64,000 nucleotides of DNA from Lacinutrix sp. 5H-3-7-4 (GCF_000211855.2 NC_015638.1:310001-374000), one strand, 5' to 3'. Positions 52,909 through 61,811 are shown, numbered from the stretch's first letter. Made by a program: numbers and translations. Notes: generated from the letters alone by a model not told the origin.

Positions 52909-53999
52909 TACTTTAGTAGTTGAATAGTTTTACTAGGTTTTTTATTAAAATTAACCTTAACATTTTTAAAATCCCATCCTACGAAGTTATCTGTAAGTAA
53001 TTCTACAAATTTATCTAGAACATGACCAGTTCCGAAATATTGATAATAACTTTCATAAAACTCCCTAAACCTATATTTAACTAAAGTGCTCTCTCCTTTA
53101 GGAGCCATATTGAACTTCTGTTTTTTTAAATTAGGGATTCCACAAAATGCTTTCTTTATAAATATATCAAATTGTGTTTCGGTTAGAAACGGTTTACCGT
53201 TTTTACTGTTTTTTTCTGTAAAGATTTTAAAATGGTTGACAGCGTCTTCTATTGGCATGGAATTGCAAAAAAGATTTTTATACTCGCTGTAATTACATGT
53301 ATCTTTATCCTTACTCTTATCATTTTTCAATTTTTCCTTGAAGAATTTTTGCTGTTTTTTTAAAAACTTTAATTGTGGATTAACGAAGTTAGATAAAACT
53401 CTATTCGCTGATTTAGCAATTAATTTATGAGTTTCTAATTCCTCGATTGCCTCCGTAACCTCTAGCAAAGCTTCCTTATCCCCCATATCTTTTAAATTTT
53501 CTCGAATTGTAAGTATAATATGCGTTAGAAAAATTGAATCAAAGTTATTAGCATCAAATATTAATTTACCATTCTCAAAGCTAAAGTTTACAAATAATTT
53601 ATAAGACAATGACTGAAGAGCTTCTTTCGATTTGAACAAATGTTCATTAGCTTCAATAAGACCAACAAAAAGTACTATAGGTAGATAAAACTCAAAATCA
53701 GCTTCGCGTAAATATTTTTCACAGATTTTATCCTCCTCAAGTTTACTTATACCTCGACATACTTTACAATTTTCTTTCTCTTCTTTAGTGATTGAGGCAT
53801 GAACTTCTTGACTTATATATTTCAACCAATCATCGTATAACTTATCATCACCTAAGTATTTTTTAAAAAGATCTACAGGCTTACTAATAAGCAAATTGAT
53901 ATATTCATAATTATCATCAAAATTTTCAATAAAAAGATTTACATCTTTAATTACTGTATCCATTGAAAAACTGAAGCGGTTATCTAATTCTTTTAGCAT
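52908..53999 (-). CDS. unknown 363-residue protein between integrase and HTH gene
   Basis: I do not recognise a domain. The N-terminal half is helical and includes CKVCRGISKLEEDKICEKYLREADFEFYL (a Cys pair), the centre has a basic coil (LKFLKKQQKFFKEKLKNDKSKDK), and the C-terminus has repeated aromatic-basic strands (LVKYRFREFYESYYQYFGTGHVLDKFVELLTDNFVGWDFKNVKV). There is no signal peptide or clear catalytic motif. Its fixed place 9 bp after the integrase suggests an element-core function. Confidence 0.55.
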   Translation of the reverse strand: MLKELDNRFSFSMDTVIKDVNLFIENFDDNYEYINLLISKPVDLFKKYLGDDKLYDDWLKYISQEVHASITKEEKENCKVCRGISKLEEDKICEKYLREADFEFYLPIVLFVGLIEANEHLFKSKEALQSLSYKLFVNFSFENGKLIFDANNFDSIFLTHIILTIRENLKDMGDKEALLEVTEAIEELETHKLIAKSANRVLSNFVNPQLKFLKKQQKFFKEKLKNDKSKDKDTCNYSEYKNLFCNSMPIEDAVNHFKIFTEKNSKNGKPFLTETQFDIFIKKAFCGIPNLKKQKFNMAPKGESTLVKYRFREFYESYYQYFGTGHVLDKFVELLTDNFVGWDFKNVKVNFNKKPSKTIQLLK

Positions 54000-54008
54000 T
54001 TTATATGT

Positions 54009-55253
54009 TTAGAAGTTCATTATTGAGTTTGCAAATTCTTTTTTAGCTTCATCTTCAAATCCAGCAAAATAGTTTTTAGTTACACTTAGGTCACTATGGT
54101 TTAATGCTTCACTAATAAATTCCATACTAGCGCCTTTACGCAAAGAATTGGTTGCAAAACTATGCCGAGCATAATAGAAGCTTATATCACTCGGTAATTT
54201 ATTAGCAACAGCCAACCTTTTTATGTGATCGTTTATATAACGTGTAAAGTTTTTTATTTTTTTATGCTGTTCGTTTGCATCATCATTTTCATTCAAAATA
54301 TCAAAAACAAAGCTATTTTTATTTTTGCTACCATACTTTTCTATAATACTATTTGTAAAATCAGTTAAGTAGATAATGATTTCGGTTTTCTCAGCTTTTT
54401 TATCAAAAGTTTTGGCTCTGTAATAAGTAAATTTATCGTCTTTAATATCAGAATATTTTAAGAGTGCAATATCTTTTGGGTTTATACCATTACAAGCAAA
54501 ACTAAAAAACCAAAAATCTTTAGCTTTTGATTCATTCTCGTTTGCAGGTTTAGCATCAAATAAAACTTTTAGTTCTTTAGAGTTTAATGCTTTTTTTACT
54601 TTTTTTGTTCGTAATATTTGATATTTACTTTTACCAAAAGGATAATACTCTTGGTTAAGGTCTTTAGCTTCGATTGCATTATTAAAAATAACCCGTAAAG
54701 TTCTAGTGTATATTGCTATAGTTGTATAGCTTTTACCTTTTTTAACCATGTAAGCCTCGTAATCTCTTAACCAATCAACATTTATTTGTTGAAATTTCAG
54801 CTTCTCTATAGGACAATTTTTAACTTCATTACTGAAGGTTGCTAACGAGTTTAATGTGTATTTAAAACTTTCTGCTGTATTTATTTTATTCTTTTTGATA
54901 CAATTCTCAATAGCTACGTTAAAGTGAAATTGAAGATTATTTTTATCTGAAGCTTTTCTAAACAACTTAAATTCAAAATTTTTAAAGTCAAAAACACCCA
55001 ATTTACTAGCTTCATCATTAGCTCTATTTTCTATAGCCTGAAGTTTCAGTCGTAATTCTTTATTTTCACCACGTAACTTTTTGTTGTTTGGATTTAACCA
55101 AATTTCTTGAAATTTCTTTTCTGTTAAATCAATATCTAAATTATACCATTTCTCTTTTTGAGTTTCTTTTCCATAAACACGAAGTTTTATTGGATACATT
55201 CCAGACTTTTTCTTTCTACGATTGTCTAAACGAATTGAAATATTGTAACTCAT
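54009..55253 (-). CDS. tyrosine-type site-specific integrase
   Basis: In this 414-residue protein the N-terminal arm-binding domain (1-90) and SAM-like core-binding domain (about 105-200) precede the catalytic domain. Catalytic residues: Lys281 (YRAKT), Arg363 with His364 (YYARHSFAT), His386 (LNHSDL) and the nucleophile Tyr395 (VTKNYF). At the first arginine position, where TGLR is usual, it reads NGIN (255-258), so Asn258 replaces Arg I. This is known in IntDOT-type Bacteroidota integrases. The start ATG is at 55253, with inverted TTTGCAGAAA arm sites in front of it. Confidence 0.92.
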   Translation of the reverse strand: MSYNISIRLDNRRKKKSGMYPIKLRVYGKETQKEKWYNLDIDLTEKKFQEIWLNPNNKKLRGENKELRLKLQAIENRANDEASKLGVFDFKNFEFKLFRKASDKNNLQFHFNVAIENCIKKNKINTAESFKYTLNSLATFSNEVKNCPIEKLKFQQINVDWLRDYEAYMVKKGKSYTTIAIYTRTLRVIFNNAIEAKDLNQEYYPFGKSKYQILRTKKVKKALNSKELKVLFDAKPANENESKAKDFWFFSFACNGINPKDIALLKYSDIKDDKFTYYRAKTFDKKAEKTEIIIYLTDFTNSIIEKYGSKNKNSFVFDILNENDDANEQHKKIKNFTRYINDHIKRLAVANKLPSDISFYYARHSFATNSLRKGASMEFISEALNHSDLSVTKNYFAGFEDEAKKEFANSIMNF

Positions 55254-55280
55254 GGCATAAATGTTTCTGCAAATATATAT

Positions 55281-55305
55281 TATTTGCAGAAAATTTGCAG
55301 AAAAA
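55281..55305 (+). repeat. tandem TTTGCAGAAAA pair, right arm
   Basis: The same 25 bp occur at 22531-22555. An inverted TTTCTGCAAATA copy lies at 55264-55275 on the other side of a short AT spacer, between here and the integrase start, so these sites may also control int expression. Confidence 0.7.
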
Positions 55306-55416
55306 ATAGTATAATAGACTATTATTAAATATTAACAAATAATAAACAATTCACTTAAAACGTAGGTTATCAGAAGATTTACACACAAAAAAGGCAATAA
55401 CAATAAGTAGTATTTA

Positions 55417-55516
55417 TTGATTACGGCTCAAGAGGTTACAGGTTTGAATCCTGTCGAGGTCACTACTAAAACCAACACTTTACAAAGCTTTTGTAAATGT
55501 TGGTTTTTTTTATTTG
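55417..55516. repeat. right attachment repeat (attR) with partial tRNA-Arg
   Basis: A 100-bp copy of 22437-22536 with a single difference at 55466. It has the tRNA from the anticodon stem onward but not the 5' half, so it is not a functional tRNA. Its terminator hairpin (stem near 55469-55510) is intact. Confidence 0.93.
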
Positions 55517-55604
55517 TTCTCAAAACACATGAACAAGTACATATACAGTTCATTTAAAACGTATAACTACAACCTTTACTAATAAATATAGATAGATATA
55601 AATA

Positions 55605-55635
55605 AAAAAACCACTTCTCTTGAAGTGGTTTTTTT
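55605..55635 (-). terminator. terminator after ohr
   Basis: Stem CCACTTC/GAAGTGG, followed on the minus strand by a T run directly downstream of the ohr stop. Confidence 0.8.
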
Positions 55636-55652
55636 ATTTATATCTCATAATA

Positions 55653-56081
55653 TTATTCGTCTAACAATAAATTTAATGTTACTGTAATATTATCTCTTGT
55701 TGCTTTACTAAACGGACAAACTTCGTGTGCTTTCTCTACCAAATCTTCTCCGGTTTCTAAATCTACACCTGGTATGTAACAATCCAATGTAGCTTCTAAA
55801 CAGAAACCATCTTCATCTTTACAAAACCCTATAATAGCTGTTACACTTAAAGTCTCTTCGTCTATATCTATATTTTCTGCATTTGCAACAGATTGTAATG
55901 CGCCACCAAAACATGCAGCATAAGCTGCTCCAAAAAACTGTTCTGGATTTGCACCATTGCCGCCATCGCCGCCCATAGATTTTGGCACAGAAAGATTAAA
56001 ATCTAATGGCCCATCTTCAGATTTCACATTACCTTTTCTTCCTCCTGTTGCTATAGTTGTTGCTTCGTATAATGTTTTCAT
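55653..56081 (-). CDS. ohr: organic hydroperoxide resistance protein (Ohr)
   Basis: Thiol peroxidase of 142 residues that reduces organic peroxides. The two redox cysteines are Cys57 in FGAAYAACFGGAL and Cys122 in EVCPFSKATRDNITVTL; the OsmC/Ohr fold pattern NPEQFFGAAYAACFGGAL is typical. The start MKTLYEATTIATGGRKGNVKSED is standard for Ohr. It is the first backbone gene right of the element. Confidence 0.95.
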   Translation of the reverse strand: MKTLYEATTIATGGRKGNVKSEDGPLDFNLSVPKSMGGDGGNGANPEQFFGAAYAACFGGALQSVANAENIDIDEETLSVTAIIGFCKDEDGFCLEATLDCYIPGVDLETGEDLVEKAHEVCPFSKATRDNITVTLNLLLDE

Positions 56082-56158
56082 TTTATATTTTTTAAGGTTA
56101 ATGTAATAAAGATACTACGTAAGTTATGTGATTTAAAATCTAAGCTCTTAAATTTCTC

Positions 56159-56434
56159 CTAAATTATTTCTGCACTTATGCCAGCTTCTAAGATTTTAGA
56201 GCATCTTGGTTTTAAATCTTTAAGTTCTCCTGTTTTTACTGTACATTGTCCTTTATAGTGTACGAGTATTGTGCATTGTTCTGCTTGCTCTGGAGTATGG
56301 TCGCAAGCTTTAATGAGTGTATTTATAACGTGATCAAAAGTGTTTACATCATCATTATAAACTACAATTTCATTATTCTTTTTTTCTTTTGTAGCGGTGT
56401 CAAATTGCTCTAATACTTTTTCTTTAGTGCTCAT
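56159..56434 (-). CDS. clpS: ATP-dependent Clp protease adaptor ClpS
   Basis: A 91-residue adaptor for N-degron substrates. The core is VVYNDDVNTFDHVINTLIKACDHTPEQAEQCTILVHYKGQCTVKTGELKDL, with the substrate-binding YNDD...F region and the ClpA-contacting end. No membrane segment. It lies in the same orientation as ohr, 78 bp away. Confidence 0.93.
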   Translation of the reverse strand: MSTKEKVLEQFDTATKEKKNNEIVVYNDDVNTFDHVINTLIKACDHTPEQAEQCTILVHYKGQCTVKTGELKDLKPRCSKILEAGISAEII

Positions 56435-56482
56435 TTTTAATATTTTAAACTAAAATAATTTTTTTTAACTATTAAAGCAAAA

Positions 56483-56504
56483 AGGACGCCAAAAATGACG
56501 TCCT
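56483..56504 (-). terminator. terminator after the M57 protease gene
   Basis: On the minus strand AGGACGTCATTTTTGGCGTCCT ends in a T run, 25 bp after the stop codon. Confidence 0.75.
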
Positions 56505-56529
56505 CTTTATTAAATTTTAACTTTTAAGC

Positions 56530-57369
56530 TTAATACATGTTTTGTAATGCTATAATATCATCACTATCAAACTCTCCATCTTCACCCGAGTTAAAACAAG
56601 CAACCATTATGGAATTAGGATTGTAACCAGCAGAGGTTCCTGCTACGGCTATTGCTCCAACTCCTGCTTGACCTTCGTTTGTGTTTTGACCGCAACTTTG
56701 TCTTGTAGACCAATCTGTATGTCTGAACCCGACAGAATGTCCTATTTCATGAGTTATTACATGCTCTATTACATTCGTGTTATAGTTATCTAAACCATAT
56801 ATTTGAACAAACTTGTGTGGTAATCCATTTGATGGAAAACCTGCAGAACCTCCAGCTCCACTTTGATTTGGGTTGTGATATACTACCATATCTTTTGAAT
56901 TATAGTCTGTTCCAAATGTTAATGTAAAAGATATAGAAACTCCACTTAAACGGTTATAGTTAGCAACTGCCCATTGTAATGCAGTTTGCTCGTTTTGAGA
57001 TAACCCAAAACCGCCACCACCGGTGTACCCAATGATTGAGATATTTCTTCCTTGAGAAACTAAATTGTTAGTACGATAGTTTCGGTCTAACTCATTACTG
57101 TTAACTTCTTGCTTTAATATTTGAGACTCTGTTAGTAATATATCGTCTTCTATTTGATACATTTCTACAGTTGAGCCATCTGGTAGTTGAAAGTCTACCT
57201 TTTGCACATCGTTAACGTTTAGGGATAACTCTGCAAGTTTACTTAAAATTTCGTCTGAAATTTGCTCTTTGGTTTGAACTTCTTCTGGTTTAACCTCATC
57301 TTTTTGACAAGATTGAAAGAAAAACGAAACTGCTAGAATTGCTATTAAAAATATTCTAAAATTTTTCAT
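56530..57369 (-). CDS. M57-type zinc metalloprotease (HEIGH) lipoprotein
   Basis: Lipobox FFQSC (Cys21). The C-terminal half carries the zinc site HEIGHSVGFRHTDW (about residues 208-221), the HExxHxxGxxH metzincin form of the Peptidase_M57 (HEIGH) family, followed by the family end IMVACFNSGEDGEFDSDDIIALQNMY. An N-terminal propeptide-like region (about 25-110) precedes the catalytic part. It probably acts at the outer surface or in the periplasm. Confidence 0.9.
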   Translation of the reverse strand: MKNFRIFLIAILAVSFFFQSCQKDEVKPEEVQTKEQISDEILSKLAELSLNVNDVQKVDFQLPDGSTVEMYQIEDDILLTESQILKQEVNSNELDRNYRTNNLVSQGRNISIIGYTGGGGFGLSQNEQTALQWAVANYNRLSGVSISFTLTFGTDYNSKDMVVYHNPNQSGAGGSAGFPSNGLPHKFVQIYGLDNYNTNVIEHVITHEIGHSVGFRHTDWSTRQSCGQNTNEGQAGVGAIAVAGTSAGYNPNSIMVACFNSGEDGEFDSDDIIALQNMY

Positions 57370-57406
57370 TTTGTTATTAGGGTATTAGATTAATTTAAAA
57401 ATTAAT

Positions 57407-57418
57407 GTTTACGTAAAC
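57407..57418. promoter_or_regulatory. 12-bp palindrome upstream of the M57 gene
   Basis: GTTTACGTAAAC is a perfect palindrome 38 bp before the protease ATG. It lies in the promoter region and is a good size for a dimeric regulator. Confidence 0.4.
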
Positions 57419-57526
57419 AAAAGACATAGGTTTCCAGCTTCAAATTATAAGATTATATAACTGAAAAGTATGTTTTAAAATAAATTTATTTGTGGTGTAA
57501 ATGTAAGGAATAGAAAAATAAGAATG

Positions 57527-57544
57527 TTACGGTTTTTACCGTAA
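57527..57544. promoter_or_regulatory. hairpin TTACGGT/ACCGTAA
   Basis: A perfect stem of seven pairs with a loop of four T between prmA and the M57 gene. It shares TTACG with the palindrome at 57407 and could be an operator or a weak terminator of prmA. Confidence 0.4.
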
Positions 57545-57608
57545 ATTTCTGTTTTTTCACATAATTATTAATAAATAAACAGTATTTATATTAAAATTAT
57601 AAGAATTA

Positions 57609-58445
57609 TTAATTTTTAAACTCTAATGCTATCCAATTATTTCGTTCTAATTTTGATTGTAATTTTAGATTGTATTTATTACATTCTTCTTCTATAATTG
57701 TGATATCATTATTATAAAATCCGCTTAAAAATAATTGTCCGTTTTGGTTTAAACATTTTGAATATACACCAATATCTTTTAATAGAATATTGCGATTAAT
57801 GTTTGCTATTATTATATCGTAATTTTTATTTTTTAATAGGCTTGAATCTCCTTCGTATACATTTATGTGTGCAGCATTATTTCGTTCAGCATTTTCAACA
57901 CTATTTAAATAACACCAGTTATCTATATCTATCGCATCTACAGGTTTTGCGCCTTTAAATGCTGCTAAAATGGCTAATACTCCTGTACCACAACCCATAT
58001 CTAGTACAGATTTGTTTTGAAATGTATTATTTAATATATGTTGTATCATCATGTGTGTTGTTTCATGATGTCCTGTTCCAAAACTCATTTTTGGCTCTAT
58101 TACAATATCATACTTTGTATCTGGTTTTTCATGAAATGGTGCACGAACAGAACAAAGGCTGTCTACTATTATTGGGTTAAAGTTTTTTTCCCATTCACTA
58201 TTCCAGTTTACTTGTTCTATCTCATCGAAGGTGTATGAGATTTTAAATTCGTTATTGGTTAGTACATATATATTATTTAATACACCATCGAACCAATCGT
58301 CTTTTTGTATGTATGCTGTTACTCCTGTTTCTGTTTCTACGAAGCTTTCGAAACCTGCGTAACCTAACTCGGCTATTAAAATTTCGGTTGCTGGTTGTAA
58401 TGGTTCTACTTTAAAGTAATATCCTATATATGTTGTATTAGACAT
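57609..58445 (-). CDS. prmA: ribosomal protein L11 methyltransferase
   Basis: It trimethylates several lysines and the N-terminus of ribosomal protein L11. The SAM site is KSVLDMGCGTGVLAILAAFKGAKPVDAIDIDNWCYLNSVENAERN (about 142-187), with DIIIANINRNILL as the substrate motif. The N-terminal L11-binding ferredoxin-like domain is present. At 278 residues it is slightly shorter than E. coli PrmA (293). Confidence 0.93.
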   Translation of the reverse strand: MSNTTYIGYYFKVEPLQPATEILIAELGYAGFESFVETETGVTAYIQKDDWFDGVLNNIYVLTNNEFKISYTFDEIEQVNWNSEWEKNFNPIIVDSLCSVRAPFHEKPDTKYDIVIEPKMSFGTGHHETTHMMIQHILNNTFQNKSVLDMGCGTGVLAILAAFKGAKPVDAIDIDNWCYLNSVENAERNNAAHINVYEGDSSLLKNKNYDIIIANINRNILLKDIGVYSKCLNQNGQLFLSGFYNNDITIIEEECNKYNLKLQSKLERNNWIALEFKN

Positions 58446-58465
58446 AATTGTTATGTTTTGTATTT

Positions 58466-58569
58466 GGCAAGTATGCCTTGCGTTAGTGATGGAGGCATTT
58501 GTTGAAGCTCCTCGCAGAGAGCGACTGCCGAGAGCACGACCAAGCGATTTTTTTATCGCTTGGTAACGC
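58466..58569. repeat. structured GC-rich intergenic element
   Basis: It is closed by GCGTTA (58480-58485)/TAACGC (58564-58569). Inside, a strong hairpin CCAAGCGAT/ATCGCTTGG (58540-58548/58555-58563) and a GC-rich segment around 58505-58540 contrast with the AT-rich surroundings; a small stem GGCA/TGCC precedes it. I recall elements of this wording as dispersed repeats in flavobacterial genomes, but only this copy is in the window. Confidence 0.5.
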
Positions 58570-58581
58570 CCAAATTTTTAT

Positions 58582-59331
58582 TTAAAATGCGTTTACTATG
58601 GCTATAAAATCTTCGGCTTTTAGTGATGCGCCTCCAATTAAGCCGCCATCGACGTCTGGTTTTGAGAATATTTCTTTTGCGTTTGCTGGTTTTACGCTTC
58701 CGCCGTAGAGTATTGATACGTCTTGTGCGGTATTTTCGCCATATTTATTTTGTAATGTTTGGCGTATAAATTTATGCATGTCTTGCGCTTGTTCTGGACT
58801 TGCTGTTTCTCCTGTACCTATTGCCCATACTGGCTCGTAGGCTAAAACTATGTTTTTAAATGCTGATGCTTCTAGGTGAAACAATGCGCTTTTTATTTGG
58901 TTTTCTACTACTTGTTCTTGGTTTCCTGATTTACGATCGCTTAATTCTTCTCCAAAACAAAAAATTATTCGTAAATCGTTTTTTAATGCGGCATCTACTT
59001 TTTTTGCTAAAGACTCATTGGTTTCGTTAAAGTATGCGCGACGCTCGCTGTGGCCTAATATTACTGTTTTTACTCCTACACTTTTTAGCATTGTTGCGCT
59101 AATTTCTCCTGTATATGCGCCGTTTTCTGCAAAGTGCATGTTTTGTGCTATTACTTCTATATTAGAGTTTCTTGTAGCATCGAATGCTTGATAAAGGTTT
59201 ACGTAGGTTGGTGCAATCATGACCTCGGCATTTGAGGTTTGTGTTTGTTTTAATAGGTCTACGATTAATGCTTCGGTTTGAGGTAAATCGTTATTCATTT
59301 TCCAGTTTCCTGCTACTATATTTTTTCTCAT
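58582..59331 (-). CDS. tpiA: triose-phosphate isomerase
   Basis: Glycolytic enzyme of 249 residues interconverting DHAP and GAP. Catalytic residues are visible: Lys11 in AGNWKMN, His in ILGHSERR, Glu in LAYEPVWAIGTG, and the phosphate loop ILYGGSVKPANA...GGLIGGASL. It has the standard size. Downstream of the permease gene in the same orientation. Confidence 0.97.
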   Translation of the reverse strand: MRKNIVAGNWKMNNDLPQTEALIVDLLKQTQTSNAEVMIAPTYVNLYQAFDATRNSNIEVIAQNMHFAENGAYTGEISATMLKSVGVKTVILGHSERRAYFNETNESLAKKVDAALKNDLRIIFCFGEELSDRKSGNQEQVVENQIKSALFHLEASAFKNIVLAYEPVWAIGTGETASPEQAQDMHKFIRQTLQNKYGENTAQDVSILYGGSVKPANAKEIFSKPDVDGGLIGGASLKAEDFIAIVNAF

Positions 59332-59396
59332 TTTAGTAATGCTTTATAGTTTTATATTATTAGTGTACTGCCTTTTTGTTGGCTTCACTTTTTTAT

Positions 59397-60473
59397 TTAT
59401 TCTAATTTTACTTTTGGATCAAGCCATGCATATATTATATCTACAAAAATATTGATTATTATAAAAAGTAAGGCTATAATTAATACTGAACCCATAATTA
59501 CTGGTAAATCTAAAGTATTTAGTGCGTTTACAATTTCTTTTCCTAAACCATTCCACCCGAAAATGTATTCTACAAAAACGGCTCCTGCTAACATTGATGC
59601 AAACCATCCTGATATTGCTGTTACTACTGGATTTAATGCGTTTTTTATAGCGTGTTTTTTTATGATCTGGAATTCGCTTAATCCTTTTGCTCTTGCTGTA
59701 CGAATGTAGTCTTGATTAAACACTTCTAACAACGAGTTACGCATTAATTGTATTACTACTGCTAATGGCCTAATACCTAAAACAATTGCTGGTAATATTA
59801 GGTTTTTTAGTTTTAAATTTACTTTTTCGCCATAGTTATCGAGCTCATACAAACTGCCTGTCATCTCCAAATTGGTATATTTATGTAATACAAAACCAAA
59901 AAACCAAGCAAATAAAATAGCACTAAAAAATGAGGGCACACTCATGCCAATTGTGCTTATTATTTGTATTGCACTATCTATAAACGTGTCTTTTTTTAGT
60001 GCTGAAATTACACCTAAAAAAATACCTAATATTAATGCTATTATTATTGCTGATACTGCTAATACAAATGTATTTGGTAGTGTTTCACCTAAAACTGTAC
60101 TTACTTTTTTTCCTTGTTTTGTAAACGATTCTCTTAAATATGGGTATTTTAAAACTGTTGTTATATTACCTACTGTAAAAAGCTGTAATGCTGTATACTT
60201 ATTGTCTTGCAAATATGTATAATCTTCTTGCGTATTAGAGTGAAATGATAGTACTGATAAATCGTTTAAATAGTATGCATATTGTGTAGCTAACGGCTTA
60301 TCGAAACCATACTTTTTTTTAACTATGGCCAATTGCTCACTATCTTCGTTTTGACCCAACATCATTTGTGCTGGATCTCCAGGTAAAACATTAAATAAAA
60401 AGAATATGACTGTAACTACTCCAAATAAAGTGAGTAGTGCATAAAAGGTTTTATTTAAGAGATAGCTTAGCAG
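59397..60473 (-). CDS. ABC transporter permease (Opp/Dpp type), probable CTG start
   Basis: The permease domain (DppB/OppB) is clear: VLGETLPNTFVLAVSAIIIALILG, the EAA-like loop NQDYIRTARAKGLSEFQIIKKHAIKNALNPVVT (about 250-280) and EYIFGWNGLGKEIVNALNTLDLPVIMG. The first ATG at 60365 would leave out the first membrane helix. The frame stays open upstream to 60473, reading SYLLNKTFYALLTLFGVVTV then IFFLFNVLPGDPAQMMLGQN, as expected for OppB, but contains no ATG, GTG or TTG. CTG at 60471-60473 is the only plausible start. It is 4 bp after the upstream gene. Confidence 0.8.
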   Translation of the reverse strand: MLSYLLNKTFYALLTLFGVVTVIFFLFNVLPGDPAQMMLGQNEDSEQLAIVKKKYGFDKPLATQYAYYLNDLSVLSFHSNTQEDYTYLQDNKYTALQLFTVGNITTVLKYPYLRESFTKQGKKVSTVLGETLPNTFVLAVSAIIIALILGIFLGVISALKKDTFIDSAIQIISTIGMSVPSFFSAILFAWFFGFVLHKYTNLEMTGSLYELDNYGEKVNLKLKNLILPAIVLGIRPLAVVIQLMRNSLLEVFNQDYIRTARAKGLSEFQIIKKHAIKNALNPVVTAISGWFASMLAGAVFVEYIFGWNGLGKEIVNALNTLDLPVIMGSVLIIALLFIIINIFVDIIYAWLDPKVKLE

Positions 60474-60477
60474 ATTA

Positions 60478-61797
60478 TTACTCTTTTTTTAAAGTTATTT
60501 TTACAATACCCGTAAAATTAGATTCGTTTAAAGCATTGTAATTCTCTAATTCTTCTCCTTCTTTTATTACATTAATTTGCTCTATACTTTCTGTTTCTAA
60601 AGCATCTGCTTCTGCTTTGGTTATTGTTTCTTCGTTTAAAAGATACACTACATTTTCTTCTACTGTAGTTTCTATTTCTGGCTCAATTTCACGTTCTACT
60701 TCTGGTAAATCGATATTATCAACATCGTTAAAATGTGCTTTTTGTACTACAGTACCTTTTTTTAATTTTACTACTCCTGGATTAGAGCGCACTACTGTTT
60801 TTAATGCTTTTTCGTCACACAGGTAAAAATCAAAATCAAAACCATAAGTTTCTTTTGCATATTGTTTTGCTTCACTTCCTGATGCAGATAAACCTATTAC
60901 TGTGTATCCTCTTTTTATTGCTAAATCTGTAAAGCTTTTAATGTTTTTTAATCCATTTGTATTTGCTGTTTCAAGATTGTATGCAACAACCATTATTAAA
61001 TTTTCTTTAGCTAAAAACTTACTTGTTAAGTTCTCGTCTTCACTTTCTATAGAGAAGTCTTTTACCGGTGGATCGTAACCTTCTTCTATTATTTTTGTTG
61101 TTACGCCAACATATTCTCCATCTACAGTTGGATAACTACCATCTGTTACATATTCTTTTTCTTCTCCATTTACATTAAAAGTCCATGTAAATTCTTGCAC
61201 TGCTTTTGGTGCGTTTTCTGGAACAACCATACCATCTGCAATATTTTTACCTACGGCATAAGCTCTAAAATCCCATGTTGGCAAATGCATTAGCACGTGG
61301 TAACCAAACCATAAACTACCTATAAAACCTAATAAAGCTAATAGTGTTGTTGGAAACTTACCAAAAATTGGCTTAATGTGTTTTATTCCAACTACTAAAA
61401 CGAGAATTAAAATTAGAAGCGTGACATCTTTCCAGAAACTTTCCCATGGTTTTAATGGCAAGAAATCACCAAAACAACCACAGTCTTTTACTACTTCAAA
61501 AAATGCTGCATAAAATGTTAGGAATGTGAAAAATATAATCATTGCTAAAAGCATCCAAACAGTAAATTTGCGCTTATAACCTAATAATAAAAATACTCCT
61601 AAAACTACCTCTAACACTACTACAAATACCGAAATACCTAAAGCATAAGGATCTAAAAAAGGCAGATTTAAAACCTCTTCACTAAAGTATTCTTGTAACT
61701 TATATGAAAACCCTAATGGATCGTTAAGTTTTATTAATCCTGAAAAAATAAACAAAGCTCCAACGAGTATTCTACATATGTGAACTAAATATTTCAT
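60478..61797 (-). CDS. BT_3928 family protein (DoxX-like membrane domain plus thioredoxin-like tail)
   Basis: The 439-residue protein has four membrane helices in the DoxX/MauE pattern (HICRILVGALFIFSGLIKLNDPLGFSYKLQEYFSEEVLNLPFLDPYALGISVFVVVLEVVLG...DCGCFGDFLPLKPWESFWKDVTLL), with Cys-Gly-Cys that MauE-like proteins share. A fifth helix and then a soluble part (about 265-390) resemble a thioredoxin fold without CxxC (LIMVVAYNLETANTNGLKNIKSFTDLAIKRGYTVIGLSASG). The role is unknown, perhaps in envelope redox. Confidence 0.8.
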   Translation of the reverse strand: MKYLVHICRILVGALFIFSGLIKLNDPLGFSYKLQEYFSEEVLNLPFLDPYALGISVFVVVLEVVLGVFLLLGYKRKFTVWMLLAMIIFFTFLTFYAAFFEVVKDCGCFGDFLPLKPWESFWKDVTLLILILVLVVGIKHIKPIFGKFPTTLLALLGFIGSLWFGYHVLMHLPTWDFRAYAVGKNIADGMVVPENAPKAVQEFTWTFNVNGEEKEYVTDGSYPTVDGEYVGVTTKIIEEGYDPPVKDFSIESEDENLTSKFLAKENLIMVVAYNLETANTNGLKNIKSFTDLAIKRGYTVIGLSASGSEAKQYAKETYGFDFDFYLCDEKALKTVVRSNPGVVKLKKGTVVQKAHFNDVDNIDLPEVEREIEPEIETTVEENVVYLLNEETITKAEADALETESIEQINVIKEGEELENYNALNESNFTGIVKITLKKE

Positions 61798-61811
61798 AAC
61801 TTATTTTGCTA

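Larger units (their letters stand above)
55254..55652. other. right-end region (attR and flanks)
   Basis: No gene. It contains the arm sites, attR at 55417-55516 and the ohr terminator. A near-identical TTCAYTTAAAACGTA occurs at 55350-55364 (inside) and 55549-55563 (outside the element). Confidence 0.6.

Noticed and set aside
55417-55462. Second tRNA-Arg gene
   Set aside because: Only the 3' half is present; there is no 5' acceptor strand or D arm, so it is the displaced attachment copy.
55350-55563. TTCAYTTAAAACGTA pair as a second attachment repeat
   Set aside because: One copy is inside and one outside the element but only 15 bp long with a mismatch; probably chance in AT-rich DNA.
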